Source of the DNA: Gammaproteobacteria bacterium
GTDB lineage: Bacteria; Pseudomonadota; Gammaproteobacteria; Steroidobacterales; Steroidobacteraceae
DNA length: 64,000 nucleotides
Direction of reading: 5' to 3'
Assembly: GCA_017577615.1 (NCBI GenBank)
Contig: PKRE01000007.1
Coordinates: 1 to 64,000, forward strand
Below are positions 15,780 to 24,954 of the stretch, in pieces (position 1 is the stretch's first letter; each line of letters opens with the position of its first letter). Both the position numbers and the translations under genes were made by a program. Under the pieces are notes generated by a model that worked only from the letters and a program-made list of their open reading frames with translations, was not told the origin of the DNA and searched no databases.

Positions 15780-17578
15780 ATCTCTTGCTCAGGTCGTAGG
15801 CGGTACACACCCGATGTGTACCGATTGAGCAACAGATACGGATGGCCATCCGGTCCGACACTTACGTCGCGAATGCGGCCGAAGCCTTGCAGCAGCAAAC
15901 GGTCTTCGACAACGGTCGTACCATCAAGCTGCAACAGGCGCAGCTCTTCCTGTCCCAAGCTCGCGACGAGCAGTCGGCCTCGCCAATGTGGAAACGCATC
16001 CCCTTCATAGAAAGCGATTTGAGAGATCGCGATCGACGGCGTGAAGTGATAGATCGGCGGCTCGACGCCTTCTCGATATGGGCTCGGCCCGACGGGCGTG
16101 CCATCGTAGTGGCGACCGAAGCTGACGAGCGGCCAGCCGTAGTTGGCGCCCTTGCGAATCACATTGATCTCGTCGCCGCCTGCGGGACCGTGCTCAGCCG
16201 ACCATATCTCTGCGGTGCGAGGGTGAATCGCCATACCCTGTGGATTGCGATGACCGTAGCTCCAGATCGACGGAAGCGCGTCCGCGTGTCCCACGAACGG
16301 ATTGTCGGTCGGAACACGTCCGTCGTCGTGCAGGCGATGAATCTTGCCGTACGGATGAGCAAGGCTTTGTGCCAACTGCGGTTGCTGACGCTCGCCGATG
16401 CTGAAGTACACGTAACCGTCCGCGAGCACCAGGCGCGAGCCGAAGTGCGCATAGTGCTGGGTGTAGAACCGCTCGGGCGCACGATAGATATCCTGCTGCT
16501 CGACCCAACGCCGTCCATTCAACTTACCCCGCACGACGCGCGTCATCGCGGTAGAACTGTCGGGACCCGGATCTGAGAAGGTGAGATAGATCCAACCGTT
16601 CTGCGCGTACTGCGGATGCAGCTTGACGTCCATGAGACCACCCTGTGCGCCGTTCCAGACCTGCGGCACGCCCTCGACGGGCCCGAGCAGCTTGCCGCTC
16701 TTGAACAACAGCAGTTGCCCGTTCTTTTGCGTCACCAGCAACGTCCCGTCCGGGAGGAACGCCATGCTCCACAGCTCCGCAGGCGCCTCGCCCACACGTT
16801 CCAGCACGAAACGATGACCCGCGGCTTCGAGCACCGGCGCTGCGGGTTCGTCGAACACCAGCGTGAGCCCATCGTGCTCACCTGGCTCCTCGCTGAGCAT
16901 GAAACTTTCCAAGTTGAGGATTCCGCCGCCAGCGACACCGTAGAAACAGAGCTCATAGCGGCCGCTCAGCTCGCGGTCCAAGCCAACTCGATGCCGTTGG
17001 AAGGTCTCCCATCCGCCCGTGGAGACAGTGTTCTTTTCCGCCAAGTTGAACTGCGCCTTGGCAATGCCGTCGCCTGCCAGGATCGCGAATCGACCGGCTT
17101 CGTCGGAGCCCTTCGCGTAGGAAAGCTCGACGCTGCGCACGCCAGTCAAATCGACGTCGGGATAACACAAGGAGCTACGCTCACCGAAGTAGCCGATGTA
17201 GGGTAGCCCACTTTCCTGCGCTCGCATCAGCACGAAGCCGGAGGAACGCACCGGATCGAGCGTCTCCGCTCGCACTCGTCGACCGAGCACAGCCCGAGCC
17301 GCTACATGCTCGGCGGTCAGCTTGGCAAGCGCATCAATACGCTCCGGTGACAGCTGCAAGCCAAAGGCCGGCATGCCGCGCCGTGCATCGCCGTCGCGGA
17401 TGGTGGCAGCGAGCCGGTCCACGCTCGGCACGGTCGTACTCTGCAGCGAAAATCTCGTCCCATGACATGTGCTGCACAAGCGGTCGTAGTCATCCTGAGC
17501 AGAATCCGCGCTCGCCTTCACGGCCAGCGCGGCTATCGATACCGCCGTAGCGAGGTGAACAATCAGCTTCGCGAACAT
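15758..17578 (-). CDS. Exported cytochrome c / PQQ-type sugar dehydrogenase fusion
   Basis: 606 residues in three parts after a signal peptide. Residues about 28-95 form a short cytochrome c module with one haem site (CSTCH). Residues about 100-240 look like a jelly-roll insertion of CBM6 type (VRSSGFVLMRAQESG...GGGILNLESFML). The remainder is a YliI/Asd-type six-bladed PQQ sugar dehydrogenase propeller, with SYGHRNPQGMAIHP, SAEHGPAGGDEINVI and GANYGWPLVSFG typical of the PQQ/Ca site. The attached haem could pass electrons on, so it probably works as a periplasmic sugar oxidase feeding the respiratory chain. Confidence 0.82.
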   Translation of the reverse strand: MFAKLIVHLATAVSIAALAVKASADSAQDDYDRLCSTCHGTRFSLQSTTVPSVDRLAATIRDGDARRGMPAFGLQLSPERIDALAKLTAEHVAARAVLGRRVRAETLDPVRSSGFVLMRAQESGLPYIGYFGERSSLCYPDVDLTGVRSVELSYAKGSDEAGRFAILAGDGIAKAQFNLAEKNTVSTGGWETFQRHRVGLDRELSGRYELCFYGVAGGGILNLESFMLSEEPGEHDGLTLVFDEPAAPVLEAAGHRFVLERVGEAPAELWSMAFLPDGTLLVTQKNGQLLLFKSGKLLGPVEGVPQVWNGAQGGLMDVKLHPQYAQNGWIYLTFSDPGPDSSTAMTRVVRGKLNGRRWVEQQDIYRAPERFYTQHYAHFGSRLVLADGYVYFSIGERQQPQLAQSLAHPYGKIHRLHDDGRVPTDNPFVGHADALPSIWSYGHRNPQGMAIHPRTAEIWSAEHGPAGGDEINVIRKGANYGWPLVSFGRHYDGTPVGPSPYREGVEPPIYHFTPSIAISQIAFYEGDAFPHWRGRLLVASLGQEELRLLQLDGTTVVEDRLLLQGFGRIRDVSVGPDGHPYLLLNRYTSGVYRLRPEQEMGIGNRE

Positions 17579-17774
17579 GCTGCGTGTCTGTCGCCAGAGA
17601 CTTCAGCATGGACGCTAGCGCAGCTGCGTTCGCTTTGCGATGCAGCTTGCGACGAATAGACATCTACCTGGGACGAACGGAATGGAGACCGGATCCGGGC
17701 GCAAAGGCCTAACGCGAACGAGCGCCGCGTTGAGCTCCGTTCGTCTTGCGCTACGTGACAGGGCAAACATCGAC

Positions 17775-18356
17775 CTAGGCAACTGCAGCTCTCCTGGCAC
17801 CCTTGCGCTCGAGCTTGACAGGCACCGGTCGGCACACTGTGTTGCACACGGGTGAATGCTCGCGCGCAAATGCCAGCAGGTCGTCGAGCTCCTCGTCGCT
17901 GCAATCGGCCTGGATGTCCATCCGCATGCGGATCTCTCGATAACCCGCAGGCACGCTCGGATCCAGGTCGAGCAGACCTTGCAGGTCGATCGTGCCTGCG
18001 AGCTCGGTGGAGATCGAGCGGATGTTGATGCCGCGCGCAGTCGCATGCAGAACGGTCGTGGTGGTCACGCATCCTGCGAGCGCATGCAGCAAGAACTCGA
18101 CTGGATTGGCACCTTCGTTGTGCCCCAAGAGCACCGGCGGCTCACCGTTCGTGAACTCGAAAGCCACGCTGCGCGACTGATCCTCCGCGCCCGCACCATA
18201 GAACTCCTTGATCGTGGACCGATTTTCGCCCCCGTTGACCCAGACGTTGCGCGCTCGAAACTCGAACTGCGCCAGCGACGGCTGATCCTTGACCAGCTGT
18301 ACGGTTTTTACCATCTGATCCACGTCCAGGCCGTTTCGTATAGACAAGCTCGACAT
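17775..18356 (-). CDS. OsmC-family peroxiredoxin-like protein
   Basis: 193 residues of the OsmC/Ohr superfamily. The two reactive cysteines are in LLHALAGCVTTT and HSPVCNTVCRPV, and the fold's central GANPVEFLLHALAGC helix is clear. Members reduce organic hydroperoxides, and this YhfA-like type often has unassigned substrates. ATG 18356 follows GGAGG. The gene is divergent from a GATase1-AraC regulator gene across 136 bases, a common arrangement for a regulator and its target. Confidence 0.88.
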   Translation of the reverse strand: MSSLSIRNGLDVDQMVKTVQLVKDQPSLAQFEFRARNVWVNGGENRSTIKEFYGAGAEDQSRSVAFEFTNGEPPVLLGHNEGANPVEFLLHALAGCVTTTTVLHATARGINIRSISTELAGTIDLQGLLDLDPSVPAGYREIRMRMDIQADCSDEELDDLLAFAREHSPVCNTVCRPVPVKLERKGARRAAVA

Positions 18357-18390
18357 GATCTGCCCTCCTGCGTTGACTTGAGAACGATTA

Positions 18391-18406
18391 TCCGAACGTT
18401 GTCGGA
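18391..18406. promoter_or_regulatory. Candidate palindromic operator between osmC and the AraC-type gene
   Basis: TCCGA and TCGGA are separated by six bases (TCCGAACGTTGTCGGA) in the divergent intergenic space. It is the only clear inverted repeat seen there. Binding by the AraC-type protein is a guess. Confidence 0.35.
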
Positions 18407-18492
18407 CGGCGGGCAGATTAGCGTCGCGACCTTGCTCATATAAGATCGGCTCGTGCCACGACCGAGGCATTCGTGCCATTCGAGATTGTACG

Positions 18493-19547
18493 ATGCAACG
18501 AGCAAACAAGACCCCCACACAGGCACTGCTGGTCGCGACGCGGCAAACGGCGGGCTCGGCGCTTTATGGCATGCTCGATGTCTTGAGCGCAGCAGGCAAT
18601 ATCTGGCAAGAGCTCGTTCGCGACCACGACATGTCGCGACTCTTCGAGGTGCGCATCGTCTCCAATCTGCGTGAGCCCTTCACCTGCGGGAACGAGATTC
18701 CGGTGCGACCGCACTGCTGCATCGCGGACGATCCTCGAGCGGACATCGTCATCATCCCTGATCTTTGGCTCGATCCCGACGAGAGCCTTCGCGGCCGCGA
18801 GACCGAGCTCATGGAGTGGATACGGCGCTGCTATGCACGAGGCAGCGCCATCTATTCGGCTTGCTCGGGTGCGTTGGTGCTTGCCGAGACCGGACTCTGA
18901 ATGGCCGGTGCGCCACCTCGCATTGGGCGTACCGGGAGCTCTTCGCGCGCGAGTACCCTGAGGTCGATTTCCGGCCCGAGCCCAGCCTGGTATTCGCGGA
19001 TCGAACGGGCAGGATCGTGACCGCAGGCGGCACAACCTCCTGGCACGATCTCGCGCTGCATATCATCGCTCGCCACGGCAGTCCCGGCGAAGCGCTACGC
19101 ATCGCGAAGGTCTATCTGCTGAAGTGGCACAGTGAAGGGCAACTGCCCTTCACACCGCTCATCAAACGCACGCTGCATGCAGATGGGCTCGTGAGGCGCT
19201 GCGAAGAATGGCTCGCCGACCACTATCGCGAGGATGATGTCATCGCACACGCCGTGCGCCTCTCGCGCATCCCGGAACGCACGCTCAAGCGCCGCTTCAA
19301 GGCCGCCACCGGGCATTCACTCATCGAGCACGTGCAGAACTTGCGCGTTGAGGCTGCGAAACGACTGCTGGAAACGAGCGCGGACGCCATCGACGAGATC
19401 AGCGCGAGCGTCGGTTATGAAGATGCCTCGTTCTTCCGTCGGCTCTTCCGACGTTCCACTGGGCTCACGCCTGGTGAGTATCGGCGAATGTTCAAGCCGA
19501 TCGCCGAGGCGCGCGACCGTGAACCGGCGCCTGCAAGCAAAGAATGA
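18493..19547 (+). pseudogene. GlxA-like regulator (GATase1 plus AraC HTH) split by a frameshift
   Basis: The first frame (18493-18900) encodes a DJ-1/PfpI-like domain (ALYGMLDVLSAAGNIW...IVIIPDLWLD...IYSACSGALVLAETGL). It stops at TGA 18898-18900. The +2 frame carries on without a gap (LNGRCATSHWAYRELF...) into a complete C-terminal AraC domain (DDVIAHAVRLSRIPERTLKRRFKAATGHS ... SVGYEDASFFRRLFRRSTGLTPGEYRR) ending at 19547. Restoring one base near 18896 would give the family sequence AETGLLNGRCATSHWAY. It is either a real inactivating deletion or an assembly error. An intact protein would be about 350 residues. Confidence 0.85.
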
Positions 19548-19610
19548 GAATGCACAGGGTACAAAGAAGGCACCCAGGGGGCGCCTTCTCTGCTCGCAAT
19601 GCCAGCGGCG

Positions 19611-20189
19611 TTACTTACCGAAGCTCCAGCGACCGCCGACGTACCACGTCGTGGCATCGTCGTCGAAGGTCACATCGATGCCGGCGGCGAACGCCTTCGT
19701 GAAGAAGTAGCGGCCACCGACGTTGAAGAAAGTGTTGTCGCCACTGTCATCGTAATCGACATGCTTCAGGCCCGCCGTCAACTCGATCTGCGGATGCACG
19801 CGACCGCGCAAGCCGATTCCCAAGCCGAAGCCGTCATCGTCGATGTCCCGGCCCCGCGGCACGTCGATCTCGGTCTTCAAGTACGACAATGTGCCCACGA
19901 CGTCCAAGTTCGGGCTCACCGGCCATGCGTAGCCAGCGCCCACCTCGAAGTCGTTAACATCAATGTTGGCATCCATATCAACATGAGAATACTGGGTGAA
20001 CACATGCAGGTTCCCCGTCACTTCCAGCGAACCGCGCAGCTGAAAGCCGTCTCCATCGATATTTGAATCATCCAGCTCCGTGTTCACATAGCCGAGCTCG
20101 ACAAAGGAGTATTCGAAGCTGCTATCGGCCAATGCCGAGCCGAACATGCCCATTGCCGCAATCGATGCAAAGACCAAACCCTTGCGCAT
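19611..20189 (-). CDS. Outer-membrane beta-barrel protein (OmpA/OmpW-like small porin fold)
   Basis: 192 residues with signal peptide LVFASIAAMGMFGSALADS and eight or so alternating amphipathic strands (SFVELGYVNTEL, GFQLRGSLEVTG, LHVFTQYSHVDM, FEVGAGYAW, GFGLGIGLRGRVH and others). The C-terminal strand ends WYVGGRWSFGK, close to the usual C-terminal aromatic signature. Many acidic residues occupy the turns. ATG 20189 follows GGAG. It forms its own transcription unit and its function is unknown. Confidence 0.75.
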   Translation of the reverse strand: MRKGLVFASIAAMGMFGSALADSSFEYSFVELGYVNTELDDSNIDGDGFQLRGSLEVTGNLHVFTQYSHVDMDANIDVNDFEVGAGYAWPVSPNLDVVGTLSYLKTEIDVPRGRDIDDDGFGLGIGLRGRVHPQIELTAGLKHVDYDDSGDNTFFNVGGRYFFTKAFAAGIDVTFDDDATTWYVGGRWSFGK

Positions 20190-20401
20190 AGTATCTCCAG
20201 AATTGTTGAACGCATGCTGTTGCGAACACGCATCGTGCGCCGCAACAGCGCGCGCATTGTACGGCAAGGAACCTGAACAAACACCACACAAAAGTGATGC
20301 AAGAATGCGACAATGGATCGAAGAACAAACGGTCCGAAGGCACGGGCGTAGCCGCGCGGCCGCGCTCGATGCGCAGAAAACGTGACAGGACTTGAGGGAT
20401 C

Positions 20402-21250
20402 TCAGAGATTCGTCTGATCTGCGGGCACACCGGCGGGCAGCTTCGCGCCGTCCGTGCCCTGCTCGCAGCCGACGCTTTCCATGCCAATGCCGAAGCAGGT
20501 CATGGAAATCGAGCCCAACGTGCAGCCGCGCAACCAGGCTTGAGCAGCTGTGCCGACTTCGGCGGCGATGCCCGCGACATACAACAGCGGCAGAAAATGA
20601 TCGGGCGTCGGCACCGCCAGCGCATAGTCGGGATGATCCTGCAGCACGAGCACCTCGCCGGGGTCCTCGGCCATCACCGATACGGCTGCATCATCGAAGC
20701 GATGGGCCCATTCTTCGCCGCCTTCGCTTTGCCAGACAACACGTCGCAAGTTGTGCACAAGATTGCCGCTTGCCACGATCAGCACGCCGCGCTCGCGCAG
20801 CGGCGCCAAGCGCGCCCCGAGCTCCAGGTGATATTCCATCGGCTTGAGCGCGTTCAGCGACAGCTGCAGCACCGGAACGTCTGCCTGCGGGAACAAATGC
20901 GCAAGAACGCTCCACGTGCCATGATCCAAGCCCCACTGATCGCGATCGAGACCGACCCACGTCGGCTTCGCAAGCTCCGCGATCTCCTCTGCCAGCTCAG
21001 GCAGACCAGGAGCCGGATACTCGAAGGCAAACAGCTCCTCGGGGAAACCGTAAAAGTCGTGGATCGTGCGCGGCCGCTCCATCGCCGTCACCGCGGTGGC
21101 ACCGATGAACCAGTGAGCAGATATCGCCAGAATTGCGCGCGGTCGCGGCAAAGCCCGCCCGACGTTGCGCCAGGCTTGCGTGTAGCCGTTGATCTCGAGC
21201 GTGTTCATCGGGCTGCCATGCCCGACGAACAATACAGGAAGTGCCGACAT
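20402..21250 (-). CDS. ygiD: 4,5-DOPA-extradiol-dioxygenase-like protein (YgiD family)
   Basis: 282 residues of the LigB-like class III extradiol dioxygenase family. Metal-ligand histidines appear in LFVGHGSPMN, AISAHWF and GLDHGTWSVL, and a later DHFLPLLYVAG is family-typical. E. coli YgiD is a zinc-binding homologue with DOPA ring-cleaving activity in vitro. It is cytosolic and usually monocistronic. The C-terminus (GCEQGTDGAKLPAGVPADQTNL) is longer than usual and looks unstructured. Confidence 0.88.
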   Translation of the reverse strand: MSALPVLFVGHGSPMNTLEINGYTQAWRNVGRALPRPRAILAISAHWFIGATAVTAMERPRTIHDFYGFPEELFAFEYPAPGLPELAEEIAELAKPTWVGLDRDQWGLDHGTWSVLAHLFPQADVPVLQLSLNALKPMEYHLELGARLAPLRERGVLIVASGNLVHNLRRVVWQSEGGEEWAHRFDDAAVSVMAEDPGEVLVLQDHPDYALAVPTPDHFLPLLYVAGIAAEVGTAAQAWLRGCTLGSISMTCFGIGMESVGCEQGTDGAKLPAGVPADQTNL

Positions 21251-21399
21251 GCACTTCTCCTCTGGGCAATCGCCTCAGAGTGTGTCACACGTGCTGACGG
21301 ACATCTAGCTCCTGCGAGCTGTAGCGAGCATCCAATAGCTGGCGAGCCTCGACCGGGCCCGTCCCATCTTGCGGGGGAGAACGAAGGGTGGCTCCACGC

Positions 21400-22704
21400 T
21401 CAATAAGTCATTTCAAAGCCAAGATTCAATGCAAAGTTACGCGGCATTGAGCGGTCGTCGATCACTGTCGATTTGAGCCCCCACGCCACATCGAGGTGCA
21501 GGCGGCGGAAGAACGTCATGCCGAACGTCGCAGTGTCGAGCTTGGTGCCCGCGAGGTTCTTGCGATAGCCAATGCGAACGTCCGGCAGTAATCGCGTCAA
21601 CGTCTTGTAGCCGAGAGAGACTGCAAAGCTTTGATTCAGATCGCCGACAGGATCTCGTACCTCGTTGAGGTCGAGTGCCCCTGACAGCGTGCCGCGACCA
21701 TCGGCAAAGAACCACGCACCTTCGACCGTCGCAAGGCGCTCCAAGGTCCACGTTTCGCTCAAAGCGAGACGATCGCTGAAGTATCTGGCCGCATAACAGT
21801 TGTGCTGCGCGCTGCCGCTCAATAAATGGCAGTCGTTGCCGATCGTCCCGTACTTGAACTCCGGTTCGGTCAGGTTGGCGAGCGTCAACCCAATGCGATA
21901 GTTGTCCGTGCTGTAAATGGCACCGATGTCCAGCGTGACATGGCTTGACTCGTGCTCGTTCGCGTCGTAGGTGTCTTTCACGATGTCCTCGACATCGTCG
22001 TCGGCGGTCTGTAACGCCACGACCTGTTTGCTGAGCGCCGCTTGCAAGTACCGTACGTTGGTCCCGACGGTCAGTTGCCGCGAGCGGTCGCTCCACACCG
22101 GACGAGCGAAGCCGAGGGCAACTTCGCCCAGGGTGGCACCCTTGACGTACACCGCAGACGCAGTCTCGAGCTCTCCTGCGAGAGCGTTATAGGTGACGGG
22201 AGCATCGAGCAGCCCGAGACGAGCCAAGCCGGCGAAACTGGCATTCAGCGTGACGACTCCCCTCTTGCTGCGGATGAGCATGGGAAAGAACGGAACATGT
22301 GCTCCCGCGTGCACCTTGGCGTACCCATCCCGCGCCATCGTCCCGAGCAGCGCGTTGAAACGCTGTACGAGCGCCTGGCCTTCCGCAAGCGAGATATCGT
22401 CGCGATCGAGCTGCTCGATGAGACCGTCGATCTCGTCGACGAAATCGTCGACGGGGCCGACTTCCACTCCGATGCCCAGCGAGCTCAGCACCCCCATGCG
22501 GATCTTGGATTCTGGTGAGATCGAGAACTCGGCGCCGGCAGGATTACGCGTTGCGTACAACGCCGTCCAGTGACTCGATGAGGCGCCATCGGTCAGGGTG
22601 GGACCCGCATCACGAAAAGTCGGCGCTGCGAACGACGCACACGAAAGCGTCGCTGCAAGCAAAGTCATCACAATTGTCTTTACATGAGATATCGAACTCT
22701 TCAT
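21400..22704 (-). CDS. TraF_2-like outer-membrane beta-barrel protein
   Basis: 434 residues with a signal peptide (TIVMTLLAATLSCASFAAP). The N-terminal part resembles chromosomal proteins named conjugal transfer protein TraF (SSHWTALYATRNPAGAEF, MGVLSSLGIGVEVG, a helical segment near residues 85-120, and MIRSKRGVVTLNASFAG). The C-terminal half consists of regular barrel strands and ends NFALNLGFEMTY with an aromatic last residue. There are no conjugation genes nearby, so the name should not be taken as a role. ATG 22704 is chosen for the signal peptide. Confidence 0.65.
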   Translation of the reverse strand: MKSSISHVKTIVMTLLAATLSCASFAAPTFRDAGPTLTDGASSSHWTALYATRNPAGAEFSISPESKIRMGVLSSLGIGVEVGPVDDFVDEIDGLIEQLDRDDISLAEGQALVQRFNALLGTMARDGYAKVHAGAHVPFFPMLIRSKRGVVTLNASFAGLARLGLLDAPVTYNALAGELETASAVYVKGATLGEVALGFARPVWSDRSRQLTVGTNVRYLQAALSKQVVALQTADDDVEDIVKDTYDANEHESSHVTLDIGAIYSTDNYRIGLTLANLTEPEFKYGTIGNDCHLLSGSAQHNCYAARYFSDRLALSETWTLERLATVEGAWFFADGRGTLSGALDLNEVRDPVGDLNQSFAVSLGYKTLTRLLPDVRIGYRKNLAGTKLDTATFGMTFFRRLHLDVAWGLKSTVIDDRSMPRNFALNLGFEMTY

Positions 22705-23045
22705 GTTCCAACCGCGCCGTCGAACCACTCATCGATCTCGCTAACGACGTCGTCCGAGTCAAAGAGATCGGGCACTCGACCTCCCATTGCTCACGGACGA
22801 ACGCCGCGCGGATGTTTCACCACGATCGAATGGCAGAGCAACTACCGCTGCTGGGATTCTTGACGATCGTCACAACGATCTCGCGCAGCTCAGCAATCTC
22901 GCGGGACCCAGCTTGCGGATTTCACTGAACGATCCGGGATGGGAACTTGCAAGACGTCTTCGCGCGATTGCCTGGACATGACACCTCGATGCGATCGCAG
23001 CGACGCTTAAGCTGCGACCGCTCAATGTGCCCTCCACGCAATCTC
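22705..23045. other. 341-bp gene-free spacer
   Basis: It lies between the barrel gene start and the end of the sigma factor gene, both on the minus strand. No gene, repeat or convincing terminator was seen. Confidence 0.5.
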
Positions 23046-23570
23046 CTACCGCGCGAGCTTGCGCAGCTGAGACTTCGCCGATTTCAAATAGGTATGAACA
23101 GTATGGACGGAAAGACCTAGTCTCGCTGCCGTCTCAGCATACGAATACCCCTCCTGCTCGTGAGTGAGCAGCACCGCCTTCTGTGTCTTCGGCAGGTGCT
23201 GCAGGAGGGACGCCACGAACTGCGAGGTCAGCGCTTCCCTGGCTGGATCGGACGGCGATTCAGCTGTATGCAGCATCGTGCCTGGCGACAACTCTTCGCT
23301 CGATACGAGATGCCGCCGTTGCCGGGCGCGTTCCGCTAGAAAATCAGCCCAGACGTGCCGTGCGATACCGAACAGGTAGCGCCATTCATCGACGGGAGCG
23401 GCCGTTTCTGGCAACGCCAGAAACCGCGCGCAGACCTCCTGGATGAGATCGTCTGCATCGTCGACAGATGAGGGCAGTCGCCTGCGAAAATAGCGGCGGA
23501 GCGCAGGTCGGAGCGCAACGAGCACATCTGCTCGCCTCGTCAGCGAGGTCGTACCGATGCATGCAGCCAT
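23046..23570 (-). CDS. ECF-type RNA polymerase sigma factor
   Basis: 174 residues with region 2 (LRPALRRYFRRRL...DADDLIQEVCARFLAL...WRYLFGIARHVWADFL) and region 4 (LLQHLPKTQKAVLLTHEQEGYSYAETAARLGLSVHTVHTYLKSAKSQL). This is the minimal two-domain architecture. No FecR or zinc-binding anti-sigma gene follows. The adjoining minus-strand gene upstream (23579-23980), 8 bases away, encodes a small protein of unknown family, which could be a non-classical partner. Confidence 0.87.
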   Translation of the reverse strand: MAACIGTTSLTRRADVLVALRPALRRYFRRRLPSSVDDADDLIQEVCARFLALPETAAPVDEWRYLFGIARHVWADFLAERARQRRHLVSSEELSPGTMLHTAESPSDPAREALTSQFVASLLQHLPKTQKAVLLTHEQEGYSYAETAARLGLSVHTVHTYLKSAKSQLRKLAR

Positions 23571-23578
23571 GGCTCGCC

Positions 23579-23980
23579 CTAGCTGCGTGAGCTCGTTGAC
23601 TTACGTCGCCCGCGGCCAGGTTCCACGTTCGTCAAGAGCGGCCGCACGATGGCGCTATCGAGACGATCTGCGGTTTCCCTGATGAGCGCCAAAGCAATGG
23701 CTGCGGCACTGGCATAGTCCGGATCCATTTTGATTCCGGTTTGATCCGCATGTAACAACGCGACATGCAGACATCCGAGAACCGATTGAGCACTGGCTAG
23801 TCGATCGCGCTCGCTCTGCAGGATGCGCTCGAGGGGATGTGACGAAGCGTCGCCCACAGCACGCGCGGGCGAGCCGGTGTCCGAGAGTGGAGAACGCGCA
23901 GCTTTCCCAACGGGGGACGACCGTTCGCGCACCCCCCTTCGACGAACGCGGACATCCGACGTAGACTGTCCCCTAGCCAT
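23579..23980 (-). CDS. Small protein of unknown family (paralogue of 24559-24954)
   Basis: 133 residues. An Arg/Ser-rich N-terminal 50 residues precede a helical core: ERDRLASAQSVLGCLHVALLH, then DPDYASAAAIALALIRETADRLDSA. The core aligns with the protein at 24559-24954 (EERLRLMDAEAVLHCAVVAL...PDYQSVINTARTLIRQSIDRLDA). ATG 23980 follows GAGAGG, with upstream in-frame ATGs at 23986 and 23995. It precedes the sigma factor gene by 8 bases and shares its divergent promoter region with the XRE gene. The function is unknown. Confidence 0.65.
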   Translation of the reverse strand: MARGQSTSDVRVRRRGVRERSSPVGKAARSPLSDTGSPARAVGDASSHPLERILQSERDRLASAQSVLGCLHVALLHADQTGIKMDPDYASAAAIALALIRETADRLDSAIVRPLLTNVEPGRGRRKSTSSRS

Positions 23981-24081
23981 AGTCATCCTCTCCATCAGGT
24001 GGCTGTGGTTAGGCGCCCGGCGGTGTTGCCCTCACCGTCGGGTGCCGCCCTGAATAAACTGAGGCTACAAAATCCCTTTAC

Positions 24082-24125
24082 CCCTATACTTGTAGGGAAA
24101 GTCTACCCTTTATCCTATTTTAGGA
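24082..24125. promoter_or_regulatory. Two inverted repeats upstream of the XRE gene
   Basis: CCCTA-N6-TAGGG at 24082-24097 and TCCTA-TTT-TAGGA at 24113-24125 lie in an AT-rich stretch 45-90 bases before the XRE start and face the divergent small-protein/sigma genes. The related half-sites (YCCTA/TAGGR) suggest operators for the XRE protein, controlling both directions. Confidence 0.5.
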
Positions 24126-24169
24126 TCAAGCCTGTTTTGGGATTAACTGGCGAGCACGAAGAAGCAACG

Positions 24170-24412
24170 ATGCCACGGACAAGCCCTCCCTACGATGTAC
24201 TCCGACAGGTGCTCATCGAGAGCAGGATCGCCCGAGGTCTCACTCAACAGGCGCTCGCCAAGAAGCTCGGTCGACAGCAGTCCTTCATCGGCAAGATCGA
24301 GAATGCCTCTCGCAATATAGATGTCATCGAATTCATCGAGGTTGCACGCGCGCTCGACATGGATCCGGCGAGGCTGCTCGCGAAAGTCGTCAAAGCTGCC
24401 TACCCTAAATAG
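24170..24412 (+). CDS. XRE-family helix-turn-helix regulator
   Basis: 80 residues, essentially one HTH_3 domain: LIESRIARGLTQQALAKKLGRQQSFIGKIENASRNIDVIEFIEVARALDMDPARLLAKV. No sensing domain is attached, as in phage-type or toxin-antitoxin-type regulators. ATG 24170 fits the family start. It lies between two paralogous small proteins and beside an ECF sigma gene. Confidence 0.85.
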   Translation: MPRTSPPYDVLRQVLIESRIARGLTQQALAKKLGRQQSFIGKIENASRNIDVIEFIEVARALDMDPARLLAKVVKAAYPK

Positions 24413-24416
24413 CGAA

Positions 24417-24440
24417 CAGGGAATGAGGAATGGGAAATGG
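24417..24440 (+). repeat. GGGAATGAGGAATGGG-type repeat
   Basis: A degenerate run of GGAAT units directly after the XRE gene stop, related to the runs at 15751, 41857 and 56953. A short echo, GAATAGGGAGTAG, occurs near 25103. Confidence 0.5.
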
Positions 24441-24558
24441 CCAACGATGTGCGCGCGAAAATTCCAGCGCACTCGTGGCTCGCGAATCATCGTTTGCGGG
24501 TCGTAGGATTTGGGCTCTGTCATCGCGCTCGCCCATGCCAGAGCCAAGCGCCCGCGTC

Positions 24559-24954
24559 TCAGTTCAAGTAAACAACCGCCTGCTCTCTGACCGCGTATCG
24601 ACGCACGCGTGTCGAGATTGGCTCGACCATTCCCGCTGCCTCGGCATCGCGCAGCGCCGTACCGATCGTCACTGCATCGAGCCGGTCGATACTTTGGCGG
24701 ATGAGCGTCCGTGCCGTATTGATCACGCTCTGATAATCCGGGATGTCTTCGGTCGAGCGATCGTGCCCATCGAGCGCCACAACAGCACAGTGTAAGACAG
24801 CCTCGGCATCCATGAGCCGCAAGCGCTCTTCGTCGATGAGCTCGCGCAGCTGCAACGGCAATGAGCTCCACGCTAAAGCAGGCGAGCGCTCCACTGTGTC
24901 ATCGGACCTGTCGTACCTTGCTCGTGCACGCGATATCGTTCCCTTCGCCGCCAT
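24559..24954 (-). CDS. Small protein of unknown family (paralogue of 23579-23980)
   Basis: 131 residues with a basic N-terminus and a helical core (QLRELIDEERLRLMDAEAVLHC ... DYQSVINTARTLIRQSIDRLDAVTI) matching the protein at 23579-23980. The conserved features are a D/E-E-R-x-R-L start, a small-residue AVLxC motif and an ARTLIRxxxDRLD helix. ATG 24954 is preceded by an in-frame GTG. The function is unknown. Confidence 0.65.
   Translation of the reverse strand: MAAKGTISRARARYDRSDDTVERSPALAWSSLPLQLRELIDEERLRLMDAEAVLHCAVVALDGHDRSTEDIPDYQSVINTARTLIRQSIDRLDAVTIGTALRDAEAAGMVEPISTRVRRYAVREQAVVYLN

Noticed and set aside
21400..22704. Reading the TraF_2-like gene as evidence of a conjugative element
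   Set aside because: No relaxase, type IV secretion or other transfer gene is nearby. The family is common on chromosomes as an outer-membrane barrel.
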